Origin: Podocnemis expansa
Lineage: Eukaryota; Chordata; Testudines; Podocnemididae
Reading direction: 5' to 3'
Assembly: GCA_007922195.1 (NCBI GenBank)
Contig: ML681963.1
Span: 137,779,982-137,843,981 of the forward strand
Length of the DNA: 64,000 bases
Shown here piece after piece: positions 34,560 to 44,904 of the stretch; positions within the stretch are counted from its first letter, which is position 1; each line of letters begins with the position of its first letter. Made by a program: the position numbers and the translations under genes. The notes under the pieces were generated by a model that searched no databases, was not told where the DNA came from, and saw nothing but the letters and a program-made list of their open reading frames with translations.

Positions 34560-35455
34560 TCATGTGTCCCAGGAGCTGGAGGCAGTGCCTAGCTGTAGTG
34601 AGTGTGCTGTGTGGAGCTCTGAAATGATGGTGCAGATGGATTGAAATCTTGAAGGGGTAGGGATGGTCTCTCTCTTTCTGAGTCCAGGACAGCCCCTATA
34701 AACTCTGTTTTCTTGCTTGGGGAGAGTTTGGATTTTTCTAAATTTATGTGGCATCCCAGTCTTTTGCACAGAAGCCTGGTTAGCTTGACACTGCGCCACA
34801 CCTGGTGCTGGATTTTCCCTTTATCAGCCAGTTGTCTAGATAAGGGCAAGTCCTCACCCCTCATTTTCTTAAGGGGGCTGCCATGGCCACCATGCATTTG
34901 GTGAATACTCTGGGGGCCAGGGAAAGGCCGAATGGAAGTGAGGTGAATTGGAAGTGTTTTCCCGCCAGCACAAAATGGAGGAATCTTCTGTGTCTATTGC
35001 TATGTGGAAGTAGGTGTCTTTGAGGTTGAGGGCCATAAACCAGTCCCCGGAGTCTAGGACTGAGATAATCTGTGAGAGGGAAACCATGCAGAACTTTATT
35101 TTCCTTAAATGTCTGTTTAGGGCTCTGAGGTCTAGGATTGGCTTCAGATTGCTGTTTGGCTTTGGAACCAGAAAGTAGCAGGCAGAGCTGTAACTATGGT
35201 GGGGCCAATGGGGCAAAGCCCCGGGCAGCTTGGAATGGCTCAATAGAGCCACTCTATTAAAGGGCAGCTTTCGTGGTGCCAGCTCCAAGCACCGCTAATG
35301 GCAAGGGGTGCATTCTGATGAGAACGCACCCTGGGTGGCAAAAAAACGGCATTATGGCTTTGGTAACGGGAGTAAAACCCTCTTCTCTGTTCTGTTTTGG
35401 GGACTCTTTCTATTGCCCCCAGGGAGAACAACTTTCTGCATTCCCTCTGCAGCAA
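34560..35455 (-). pseudogene. DIRS reverse transcriptase, interrupted by a hAT
   Basis: Minus-strand translation begins LFSLGAIERVPKTEQRRGFY (35430-35370). After the hAT at 35183-35362 it continues ACYFLVPKPNSNLKPILDLR, NRHLRKIKFCMVSL and DSGDWFMALNLKDTYFHIAI, the fingers and palm blocks. The catalytic box YLDD reads YLDN at 34831-34842 in the frame where LIKGKIQH follows, so the second aspartate is lost. KRLGCHINLEKSKLSPSKKT and EFIGAVLDS close the domain. Several frameshifts. Confidence 0.86.
35183..35362. mobile_element. short hAT inserted in DIRS RT
   Basis: The left end CAGAGCTGTAAC and interior match the reverse complement of 46298-46483 (AATAGAGC, TGCATTCTGATGAGAACGC). Flanks GTAGCAGG (35175-35182) and GTAACGGG (35363-35370) are a degraded 8-bp target duplication, 6 of 8. 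Removing it rejoins RGFYSRY to YFLVPKPN in the RT. Confidence 0.78.
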
Positions 35456-35867
35456 CAGGTCGTGAGAGTCTTGAGTGAGGGGGCCGTTTTCTGTCCCTGG
35501 GCTTGGATTTGAATTGGATGGAGTATTCTCTGGATACTCTGTCCAGTATCCAATGGTCTGATGTGATGGTGGCCCACTAATGTAAGAATGGGCCTAGGCA
35601 GTATTTAGTGGATGGGAGCATGGTGACCCTCTGGCAAAGCATCAAAATCTCTGCCTTTGTTTGGCAGAGTGAGAGCTGCCTCCTTCCCTGTAAAAGCATC
35701 TGACTGGTGACTGGGGCCCCTCTCAACCTGGCCTCTGTCTCTGTCTGGACCCCCATACTTGTGCTGAGGCTGTTGGTATGTCCTCTGGCATGACCTTTGT
35801 TGCTGATGTTGGTGGGGCTGCTGCTGGGTCTGTTGGGATTTAAAGGAGTATCTGGCCACCTATGGTA

Positions 35868-37243
35868 TGTATATAAGGCAGGCTTAGAAGCTGTGCCTAA
35901 CAGCTTCTGAGGGGGTGCAACTAATCTGCATGGATTTAGTATTTGCATGAGCAAAAAGAACATATTTGCGTGTATACACTATGGATGGTGGGCAATATGG
36001 GTAATGGTATTTGGGATTGATCTGATCACAAATCTGTCAATATCTGTAATTCTACTGAAGGGAAATATGAAATACTGTCTTTGGTGATATGCTACTCTCT
36101 GATTGTTCCAAATCTGTTTGGGTTAGTTAAAGGGTAAAAGCTACCCTTAGCTAAAAAGAGACTTGTAAGAGAGGCTTCTGCCTGTTTCAGCCTGGAAAAA
36201 GCTAAGATGGGTGGGGTTTGCATAGCTCCTTCTAGGGCAATGCTTGAGGTGTTTTGCTTCACTCCATCACTCCACTGTCAAATGATATATCTGGCTGGGG
36301 TCCTTTAAGACCTATCTTTGTTATTTCAATAGAAGTAGCTGTTTGCAGGTACTTGAGGTTTAAGAGCTGAAATTTCTAGAGAGATACAAACTTTCTCTCT
36401 AAGCTGAAATCACTAGAGAGAGGAAACCCCCTCTCTGAGCTGAAATCACTGAAGAGGAGCAGCAGATGGAGCGACCAGTGGATGGTGAAAGCAGCTAGCA
36501 GTAAGCTGGGCAGCATGAGTGACCAGTGGGCAAAGCTGGTAGACAGCAGGTGAAGCCAGTGGTGATCTGGGTGGTGTGAGTGACTGGTGGGCAGAGCTGG
36601 TGGACAGTGGGTGGAGCCAGCAGGCAGTGAGAGTAGCCAATGGCAAGCTGGGCAGCATGAGTCACTGGTGGGTGGAGCCAGCGGATAGTGAGATCAGCCA
36701 GTGGTGAGCTGGGTGGTGCGAGTGACCAGTGGATGGAGCCGGTGGAAAGCTAGCATGAAAGACACTCCCTATGTATCCTAGGGTTTATTGGGAGCCTGTT
36801 TCACACTGATTCTCCAGATCAGTGCTGGTTTTGCTATTGAATTCACATGTTCCATTATGCGGTGTGGGATCATGTTGGGAACCGGTTTTGCACTGGTTCT
36901 CCAGGTCAGTGCTGGGTTTGCTATTGGGTTCACATGTGCTGTTGTGCGGTGTGGGATCATGTTGGGACCTTGTATAGCACTGATCCTCCAGATCAGTGCT
37001 GATTTTTGTTATTGGGCCTTTTACAATCTGTTTTTATTACTATTAAAGTTCTGTATATTACACTCAGACTTGTGCTTGTGAGTGGGGAAGCCTTAACTTT
37101 TTGGGGTACCCAGGGAATAGCGCATGATTTTCCAGGAGACTGGGTGGAGGCTAAAGCTGGTTGGTGCTGTGACATTATTTGGAAACCCCTAGATATAGAA
37201 CCTTGCCCTTGTTCTGCCAACTTGCCCTGGCAGAAGGGTTACA
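35868..37243 (+). mobile_element. solo LTR inserted in the DIRS element
   Basis: Relative of 4087-5217: both share TAAGGCAGGCTTAGAAGCTG near the start and GGCAGAAGG(A/G)TTACA at the end. It is 1376 bp against 1131 bp. The extra length is explained by two tandem arrays: imperfect units of about 60-80 bp at 36470-36760 (GAGTGACCAGTGG, GGTGGAGCCAG) and an 88-bp unit at 36803-37018 (CTCCAGATCAGTGCTGG). A target duplication is not clear. Plus orientation follows from the ATTAAAG signal near 37045. Confidence 0.75.
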
Positions 37244-39049
37244 TGGACATGCCCAGGGATTTAAGGGTGGCCTGGGAGTCCTTCAGTCCATGCAGCCTGG
37301 AATCTGGAGATTCTGCAAACAACATGCGTCCTTCAAATGGGAGCTCTTGAATGGCCTGCTGCATTAGGGGTGACAGGCCTGACCACTGGAGCCAGGGAGA
37401 CCTCTGCTGAGGCTACAACATGGCTTGCTGTGTCTGACGCATCCAAGGGCATAATGTGAGGCCAGCATACCCTCCTCCACCAATGTCTCATAGTCCCTGA
37501 GGTGCTTGCAGGGGACTAAGTCTTTGAACTGCTCCATAGGTTTCCATAGATCAAAAATGTGTCAACCAATAAGTGCCTGGTGGTTGGTGATACAGAGCTG
37601 GAGGGCCGAGGTAGACTAGACCTTTCTCCCAAAGAAGTCCAGTTTCTTTGCCTCTTTGATTTTGGGAGTGGAAGCAGGTTGTCCCTGTCTCTCTTTTTGG
37701 GTTGACAGTGTCAGTCACAAGGGAGCCAGGTGTGGCGTGATTAAACAGGAACGCCAACTTATCTGGTGGGACATGATATTTGCACTCAGCTGTTTTGGAC
37801 ACTGGTGGTACAGATGATGGTGTTTGCCAGTGAACTTTGGCAGTTTTGTATACCCCTTTGTGTAAGGGGACAGTGATTCTGGCAGGAGGGGCCACGTCAC
37901 CCACATCACAGAGGGAGTCAAAGTCCTCCCTTACAACCTCTACCTCTAAGTTTAAGTTTGCTGCCATGCAGCATAGGAGGTCTTGGTGGGTGTGAAGGTT
38001 GTCCCTGTATGTTAAAGGTTTTGGGTATGCAGCTTCATCTGGTGAGGAGGATGAAAGAACCCTTGATTTCCTGCACCGGGGTTAATTGGTGCTGGTGTTG
38101 AATTCCTCTTCAGAGGACCCTGTGGACTAGAAGGCCCTAGAAGAAGGTGGTCTGGAGGAGCCCAGTATTTCAGGCTCATCCTGTGAGGGCCAGTCCATCC
38201 ATTGGCTGAAACATTCCCTAAATGAATGTGGTGCTGATTCTCAGCACATTGGGGAATGGCCTTGATCACAGTAGTGCTGATTTGTACTGCACTGATGACT
38301 GTGTGATTGGCTCTTGCCCTTGGTCAGTGCCAGGAAGGTAGATTGGCCTGATGTCAGTGCCAAGATAGCCTGCACATTGTGATGGTGTCGGGAACTGCTT
38401 ATGGTGATGCTCTCCTGCAGGCTTTGAGGTTGCCAGGGTTGATGCTGGGGACGACGGTGATCATTGGTGCTAAGATTCAGCACTGGAGGCATCAGAGGAT
38501 CCAGACTTGGACCTCATTTGTCTGGAGCCCTGTGAGTGAGGGGTAGATTGCTCCCTGGATGTCTCTGGGGAGAAGGTCAGATACTCCCCTTCCTTTTCAT
38601 GCTCTGGCTTGGAGCGTGTTGGAGAAAACTCCAGTGCCGCTGTAGCCCATAGCTGAGTGGATGGGCTCTTATTCTGCCTCCATGCTTGTGAGGGACTATT
38701 CTCTGAGGCTGCCCGTGCCTTTGACAGGAAGGCTGGTTTGCCTCTAGGTTTTGAAGGTTTGAGAGGCATGGGAGTTGGCAGCTGGAGGAGAGCCTTCACC
38801 ACTTCGAAGGCCTCCAGCATGGATGGCATTGGCAGCAGCTCAAAACCCTTCCCTCGGGGGGGGAGTGGCATCAGGAGTTTGACTGGTGCCAACATGTCAG
38901 TGCTGACTCCGATCCCGAGTGTGATTTCTTGGGCTCCACTGGAGAGTGGCACCGAGGAGCCTCCAGTGCTGACTTGGCACACGGTGCATGTAGCAGGGGA
39001 GAGCAGTTGCCCTCTGGCTGGGAGGCAGCTGGTCGCCAGCACTCACCCT

Positions 39050-39930
39050 GCTGGCCTGAGGAGACTGCCCAAAAGCCCAGCCCAGAACCAGAGACAGGCC
39101 AAGGGAAAGGGATGACTATATAAGGGGACTGACCAGCCAGCCCAGGGGGAAACAGAGGAGACACCTGCTGGATTTAGTAGACCTCCCTCCGCGGGAGAAC
39201 TAAGGGTGTGGTCGCTGGTGGGACTCTCCCCTATATTCACCTCCCCCAGGCAAGGACCTGGAAGAGCTTCACTTGGCAGAGAGCCTGGATGAGGGGAAAC
39301 AGCCTGATGCCTGTGCAGACCTGGAGGAACTTCCTTCTGCAGAGGACGCCAGTGACCCAGCTGCCCCAAACCCCTGTGACCTAGAGGAGCTCCTGCTGGC
39401 TGATGGACTGGAGGAGTTACTGGCATTGCTGCCAGTGGATAGCAAGACCCTGACTGGGATACCCTGGGACATGTATCCAGAGGACCTGGAAGATGGTGGG
39501 ATGCAGGTAACCCAAAAGGGAAAATAGGAGGAAGTAGCCTGGGGCAGTAGCTGAATATCCAGCTGCATGTGGAGGGTCAGTGTTTTGGCTGGAGCCCACT
39601 GACCCACTGGCATTGCGTTGCCACTGATAGGGCCGTGGGCTGGAACGCAGTGGAGTGGGCGGGCCTGCATTCCCCTCCCCACCCCGGCTGTGCTCAGCAT
39701 TACCCTATTGAGGGGGTCGAAGGCCCTGGACTTTGATATTTTGCTCAGCCTTACCCTGCTGAGGGCATTGAAGGCTAAAGACTTTGATATTGTGCTCTGC
39801 CTTACCCTGCTGAGGGAGTTGAAGGCCATAAACTTTGTAATGTGTGCTGCACTATCCTGCTAGAGGGATTGAAGGCTAAGGACTTTGGGACCCTGCCTCA
39901 CCCTATTAGGGGGCTAGAAGGCCATTGAAA
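39050..39930 (+). mobile_element. unclassified insertion in DIRS gag, with promoter-like start
   Basis: The segment interrupts gag. Near its left end is TATATAAGG (39117-39125), a TATA-like motif, followed by a plus-strand acidic open frame at 39273-39527 with repeated LEELL phrases (DLEELPSAED, DLEELLLADGLEELLALLP). It ends in the minisatellite at 39690-39925. It resembles the end and leader of a retroelement, but I see no RT and could not fix the ends. Confidence 0.5.
39690..39925. repeat. 51-bp minisatellite, about 4.5 copies
   Basis: The unit is TGCTCAGCCTTACCCTGCTG, then AGGGNATTGAAGGCTAAAG, then ACTTTGATAT, repeating at about 39691, 39741, 39791, 39843 and a partial copy at 39894. Units are 50-52 bp and diverged by roughly ten changes each. 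Confidence 0.85.
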
Positions 39931-40431
39931 TAGGAGAGTTTGGTCCAATGCCAGTGAGGGTCAGGATCTGCATATCCAAAGGTGGCTCAGCTGAGGGCTG
40001 AGCCCATTTAACATGCCAGCAGGTCTTTAGGCACCCTAGATGTACTGGGCGCTGGCTGCAGTGCCTGTTCCAAGGCCACAGTGCACAGCCTTTACTCCCT
40101 GTCCTCTTGGGTTCTTCACTAAAAGGAGCAACAGATGGAGTATTTATTAGCCTGGTGGGTCTCACCCAGGCATTTTAGGCATTTATCATGAAGGTCACTC
40201 ACTGGGAAGGCCTTGCCGCAGCTGGCACAGGGTTTGAAGCCTGGCATGGTTGGCAGCAAGTCAGAGAGATGTTTGAACTTGGGGTGTTGAATGGACTTGG
40301 TGGAGACACCAGATCATGGGAGAACGATGTCCATGAATAGATTTTCTAAAGTAAATGATTGGTTCATAAATGATTGAGACAGGCACTTGCATGAATGCAA
40401 GAGCAGGGCTGTTCTGGTACTGTTGCTGAGA

Positions 40432-40583
40432 GTGGAAAGAAGGAACTGAGGAGGGTCAGGGTCATATATATAGCCACGGACGCGGCCAGAGGGGGATTGG
40501 CCACTGATCCACCCCTGACAGGCTAGGGCAGAAAGCCTTCTGGCCAACCATGTGCTGCAGCAAATAGACACCTGCAGAGGTTA
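40432..40583. repeat. DIRS right inverted terminal repeat
   Basis: GAACTGAGGAGGGTCAGGGT, GGCCAGAGGGGGATTGGCCA and TAGGGCAGAAAGCCTTCTGG appear as reverse complements at 31850-31995, with scattered mismatches. This is the 5' end of the minus-strand element. Confidence 0.8.
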
Positions 40584-40590
40584 AAGCAAT

Positions 40591-40745
40591 GCGGCCCCTA
40601 AAGTTATTTCCTGAGGCCAGCAATGACACTATTGTCACTGATATTTGCAATATCATTATATGAAAAGGTTTTACTGGTACGGCCCTTGGGCTAACGTACT
40701 AACCCTCATGTGGCCCTCGTGGTGACTTGAATTTGAGACCCCTGG
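40591..40745. mobile_element. truncated hAT abutting the DIRS end
   Basis: AATGCGGCCCCTAAAG onward matches 27414-27569, including the end TTTGAGACCCCTG at 40733-40745. The first 30 bp, with the left terminal repeat, is missing exactly where the DIRS element begins. Confidence 0.75.
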
Positions 40746-40905
40746 GGTAAAGTAAGATGGAACATCCTGGAAAAATAGAACATGGAACCGGAACACTGCT
40801 TTCTGGGGCCCAACATTGAAAAATAGCAGCGTTCTGGTTCCATGTTCTATTTTTAGGGGCCTGAACGCTGGAAGGCCTGTAACATTGTTTCTGTTTGGCT
40901 TGTTC
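40746..40905. mobile_element. fragment of the 642-1682 hAT family
   Basis: GGGTAAAGTAAGATGGAACAT and repeated GGGGCC/AAAAATAG phrases match the elements at 642 and 16737. Inverted TTCCATGTTCTATTTTTAGG and CTGGAAAAATAGAACATGGA form a hairpin. Ends unclear. Confidence 0.55.
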
Positions 40906-42927
40906 CTTTCTAGTATGTTACTGTGAGGCCTTCCTCCTTTGTTTTACTATTCCATCTCTCTGGTGTTCCTACATGACCTTGACTGTTTACACTTTGCTTT
41001 CTGCATTCAGGAATCTATAACATCTTTAAGCAATAGCTGCTACCCCCACCCCTGCCCCCCATGCAGAAGACACAAACTGCTCCTTCCAGCTCTGTGTGCC
41101 AAGCAGCAACCCTAGACAGACTTGAAAGAAAGGTCAGCATGCCACTGACAATTCAGTCTTTCTGTGTCCCCCACGCCCACCCCTCTGTCAGACCCGCCTA
41201 CTGTAGGCTCCTCATGCTTTGCATGAAATGAAGCATCCTCTCTTGGGGAGGCTGATCTCACTGGGAGTCTGAGTCTGACATTTGGCTGCACTTTAGCAGC
41301 ACTACATCTAATTTTAGAAGGTAAGTGTCAGGTTTGTGAAAAGGACAAAGGAAGATCACAGCAAATATCAGGACGATATTTGAGGCTCCTTTCTCAAGAC
41401 ACCTTGAACAGTTCAAAACCACAGCTCTGACCATAGGCTCTAAAATAATGCTGAATGGCACCACAACTCAAGTTAAGGCAGCTAGAACTTAAATATCAAT
41501 TGCTGTGTGTAAAGGTCATTGTTATGTTTGCAACAGTAAAGCAGTACAAATAGATATCAACAGATAATCTCTGCCTCAAAGAGCTGACAATCACCAGGGG
41601 AGGATGATTCGTTATTGCTATTTTACAGAGGAGAACTGAGGCAGAGAGAGAGAAACAGACTTTCCCCAAGTTGCACAGGAAGTCCATGGTAGAAAGAGCC
41701 AGAAACTGAAACCAGATCTTCTGAATAGCAGCACAGTGCTGACCAGGGCCTGCTCTACTGTGAGGCAAGAGACAGACATGGCTTCACGTGACAGTTCTTA
41801 GGGGTGCCTAGCCCCCCGAAGATCAGGCTGGCTCCCACCTCTTCATCTCTTTCCTAGCAGCTCAGGTACTGTTAGTCAACCTGCAGCTTAAGTCATGTTG
41901 GCAGAGTGCGCTTTAAATCCCTCTGCAGGCAGATGCTGGAGATGTATGCACTTTGGAAAACCGTTTTCGATCTCCTTGAATGAGATGGGGGGAAGGGGGC
42001 AAATCAAAATTTGGCTTGGGGCACCACAAACCCTTGAGCCAGACTGGGTGCTAACCATACCACCATCTTTCCTGCCTGGGCAAAGTTAATTATATATCTC
42101 AACAACTAATTACATGCAGACTAACTTACTATAAGAATTTTTTTCACTGTTCTAACTATCACATTCAGTTATAGGCACTTGCACATACTGTTCAGACTGT
42201 CACATGCATCTGTAGTTACTTCATTCATATCCCTCACTTGGCCAGTCTCTTATTTTGCACACTTATTGTCTTTTTAATAATTTTCATTCTCCTCATTCAT
42301 GCACGCGCACATTCACAATGCTTACATATGTGCTAAAATACACAGCAGTGATTAGCAGACCCCGTGGAGTTAACTTTTCATTTGTGTGTGAACATCTTGG
42401 GTGTTATCAGTAATTATTTATGTTGCAGTAGCATCTTGGAGCCCCAGTCACAGACCAGGACCTGGTTCCAATGTTCAGTAAAAATCCCAGTAGCTTAAGT
42501 ACTCCATTGGAAACTCATTCTGAAATCTTAAAAATATAGAATTAAGTTCTTGCTTTATCATTTATACAGACAGATGTTTGTAAATGCCTGTGACTTTGAT
42601 ATGAATTGCAGTGCTATTTGGTAGAGAATATTAGCAATGAAAAATATTTTTGAATAATCCAGAACTGTAATTTTGGTTTGGTTTGGTTGTTTTTTGTTGT
42701 TTTTTTTTTTATAAACCATAGCACACTTTTTTGGATGTCATGCCAATGTGTTGTAAGTGCCAGAAAATGTCACTTTCTTCTTCATAGAGAAAAGCAGTTC
42801 TAAGGATTAATTCAGAAAGGTGCCGAGAACAATACTATGACATCTGTAATTTCAATGGGAATTAGGAGCATGCTGACTTATAGTCTTTATGATCTGGGTA
42901 TGAACCATTAATTGTTTGGATGCCTTG
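40906..42927. other. intergenic with SINE and hAT-like relics
   Basis: No supported gene. 41580-41765 is a tRNA-SINE relic (own entry). 41795-42060 is GC-richer, with GGTGCCTAGCCCCCCGAAGA and TTGGCTTGGGGCACCACAAA, which resembles a hAT-derived reptile repeat with undefined ends. The rest is unassigned AT-rich sequence. Confidence 0.45.
41580..41765 (-). repeat. tRNA-derived SINE relic, reverse orientation
   Basis: TATTTTACAGAGGAGAACTG, CCCCAAGTTGCACAGGAAGT and AAACCAGATCTTCTGAATAG follow the order of the old amniote tRNA-SINE read backwards, with box B and box A at the right. It is the best preserved of four such relics here. Confidence 0.65.
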
Positions 42928-42935
42928 GAATAGAT

Positions 42936-43660
42936 CAGGAGTATGCAACACCTGGCATATGTGCTGACAGTGTCATGAGAGCCCATTTGGAGCGGCATGA
43001 AACACCCTCTGCAATGCCACAGAAATTATGGCTCCTGCCACTGAAAGTCAGTCTGGACAGCTTCTTTCAGGGGCAGCTGGGACATGGAGGGTCCCCACCA
43101 CCAAAGCTGTAATGTAGTGATCCGGTGCCTGGGGCATGTTCCAATCGGAACGTGACCCTTGCCATTAGCGGAGCTTGGAGCTAGCGCCGCGAAACACGCC
43201 CTTTAATAGAGCAGCTCTGTTCAGCCGCTCCGGAGCACCTGAGGCAAAGCTCCATCGGCCCTGCCGTAGTTAGGGCCCTGCCCACCACGCCCATGTTCCA
43301 GGAACGGTGTGGAAAGAAGATGCCTGGAATTGATGGCTTTCTTCCATGGTTTGCAGCTGCCAAAGAGCCACTCTGGGTAGCTTCTTTCCTCACCATCCCT
43401 AGGGACGCCACCAAGAGGAGCTGCTGCAGACAGCTTCTTTCCGTGGCATCCCTGGGGACCCCAATTCCCAGTCATGCTGCTAAGTGGAGCCACTGCCAGT
43501 GGTTCCTTTCAGCAGCATGCCAGGGAAGTGCCCACTGCCACCCCCCTGCTCCCCAAACTCCACCAATGGCTGCCACCAAATTTTCAGGCAGCCACAACTT
43601 TTATATTTGTGGAGGCAGCCACTGGCACTGGCTGACAGTCAAGGAGGGGGTGGCTGGCAT
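42936..43660. mobile_element. hAT fragment, right end lost, with nested hAT
   Basis: The left end CAGGAGTATGCAACACCTGG matches CAGGGGTCAGCAACC of the family at 62160. Internal GGCATGAAACACC, GGTGGAGGCAGCC and CTGGCACTGGCTGACAGTC match 55875 and 62160. It is interrupted by the hAT at 43102-43280. No right terminal repeat. Confidence 0.6.
43102..43280. mobile_element. short hAT with perfect target duplication
   Basis: Flanked by CCCACCAC on both sides (43094-43101, 43281-43288). Ends CAAAGCTGTAAT and GTAGTTAGGGCCCTG are degraded inverted repeats. The interior matches 46298-46483 (AATCGGAACGTG, CACGCCCTTTAATAGAGCAG), and the 179-bp length is like its 186-bp relative. Confidence 0.85.
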
Positions 43661-44205
43661 AGTGGTCAGAGCATCTCAGTTCAGCTGATTAACTCCTATC
43701 AGTTAGCTGGAGTTGTGTGTGTCTGTTTCAATCACTTAACCATCGCTTGTTGCATGTTTTTAAGATTGTCATGCAAAATTTATTTTGCTGTTAAACTTTT
43801 GTTTGTGGATTTATGACTATCCTTTGGGCTCCCTTTGCAGCAGAACTCCCACTGATATCAGTAACAGTTATGCTCAGGAATCCAGAGCAACATGTGGCCA
43901 TGAATAAATTCTTATTGTATTCATTATATGAGAATGGTATGTAATATGATTTGGAAAAAATAAGATTGCTTATCCTTATAGCACAGGAGAGCTGCAATGT
44001 CTTCAAAGCTGTACCAGTAATTAGTTTTTTAAAATATGGGGTCTGATTTTCCTCCTACACTGACTTTATGCTAATGTAACGCCATTGGCTTCAATAAAAT
44101 TACTCTTGATTTAGGCCCAAATTTAGGGCACACTGAAGCATGTGCTTAATTTGAAGTTCCATTGGCTTCAATGGATATAAATGTGTACTTAAAGCTAAGC
44201 AACTA
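43661..44205. other. intergenic, old amniote repeat
   Basis: 44040-44190 has CTGATTTTCCTCCTACACTG and CCATTGGCTTCAAT phrases typical of a widespread old amniote repeat. No gene. Confidence 0.45.
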
Positions 44206-44213
44206 CTTTAAAT

Positions 44214-44896
44214 TAGGGGTTTCAAACATGTGGACCATGGGCCACATGCAGCTCTTGGAGTTACCTCCAGTGGCCCCTAATGACTGCTGGAATACAGAGG
44301 CTCCCCCCGCTTCAACCCATGGGTCAAAATTGTCCTGTGTGGCTTTTCAAGTGCCAAGGCCCTCCACTGGCTGGGAGCTTGGCATTGGCAGTGCCTCTGG
44401 GGCAGGGCGGGCCATGCTGTGCCATATCACTTGCCTCCCCGCAGAGCGTCATCAGCCACTGCTGGGGAGGAGCTGAATTTTAGAGGGTGCTGACCAGGCA
44501 ATATTCCCTGTAGGCTTCACATGCTGGTAAGGGGGCCCTGAGAGATGGTCAGGGATAGGCAGCTCCCAGGGACAGACTCAGGTAGGGGTCAGCCTGGGGA
44601 AGTGCGAGGAGCTGGTGGCATGGGGGGGTGCCTTCTGTGCTGCAGGCCACAGTGCAGCCACCAGGGCTGGGTGTGGGGGGGTGTCTTCCCTGCCATTGGC
44701 CAATACAGCCATCAGGGGCAGGCAGGGGATCCCTAGCCATCGAGAGAAGGCAGCTGGGGACGGATCTGGCTCCTCACTGCAAGCTGGGGCTGGATCAGGC
44801 CCTGGGCTGCAGGGGCGCACTTTTCAGGGTGTGGCCCTCGGGCCAATATCCTAGTGCTCATGAAGACCTTGTGGTGATTTGAATTTGAGAGCCCCG
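44214..44896. mobile_element. non-autonomous hAT, perfect target duplication
   Basis: Ends TAGGGGTTTCAAAC and GAATTTGAGAGCCCCG are imperfect inverted repeats. Perfect 8-bp duplication CTTTAAAT (44206-44213, 44897-44904). The first and last 60 bp are of the 27382 family (CCATGGGCCACATGCAGCTC, GTGTGGCCCTCGGGCC). The GC-rich middle is extra sequence absent from the shorter relatives. Confidence 0.92.
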
Positions 44897-44904
44897 CTTT
44901 AAAT

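Larger units (their letters stand above)
37551..40330 (-). pseudogene. DIRS gag-like protein, interrupted
   Basis: The N-terminal part (about 40330-40130) translates to a Cys/His-rich block, FKPCASCGKAFPVSDLHDKC followed by LKCLGETH, a typical knuckle of DIRS gag. A Ser/Pro-rich middle lies at 39042-38470. The C-terminal part (37967-37551) contains ITVPLHKGVYKTAKVHWQTP, CKYHVPPDKLAFLFNH and SLVTDTVN, conserved in vertebrate DIRS gags. It is split by an insertion at about 39050-39930 and by several frame changes. Confidence 0.75.
31784..40583 (-). mobile_element. DIRS-type retrotransposon, nearly full length, decayed
   Basis: On the minus strand the order is terminal repeat, gag (about 40330-37551), RT (35455-34560), RNase H (34502-33830), tyrosine recombinase (33480-32640), terminal repeat. 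The termini are inverted: about 31850-31995 is the reverse complement of about 40432-40583, for example GGAGGGTCAGGGTCATATAT on the right. Inverted termini plus an internal complementary region at the 3' end are the signature of DIRS elements. Insertions within it: hAT 32144-32552, hAT 35183-35362, solo LTR 35868-37243 and an unclassified element at about 39050-39930. All genes have stops or frameshifts. Confidence 0.88.
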
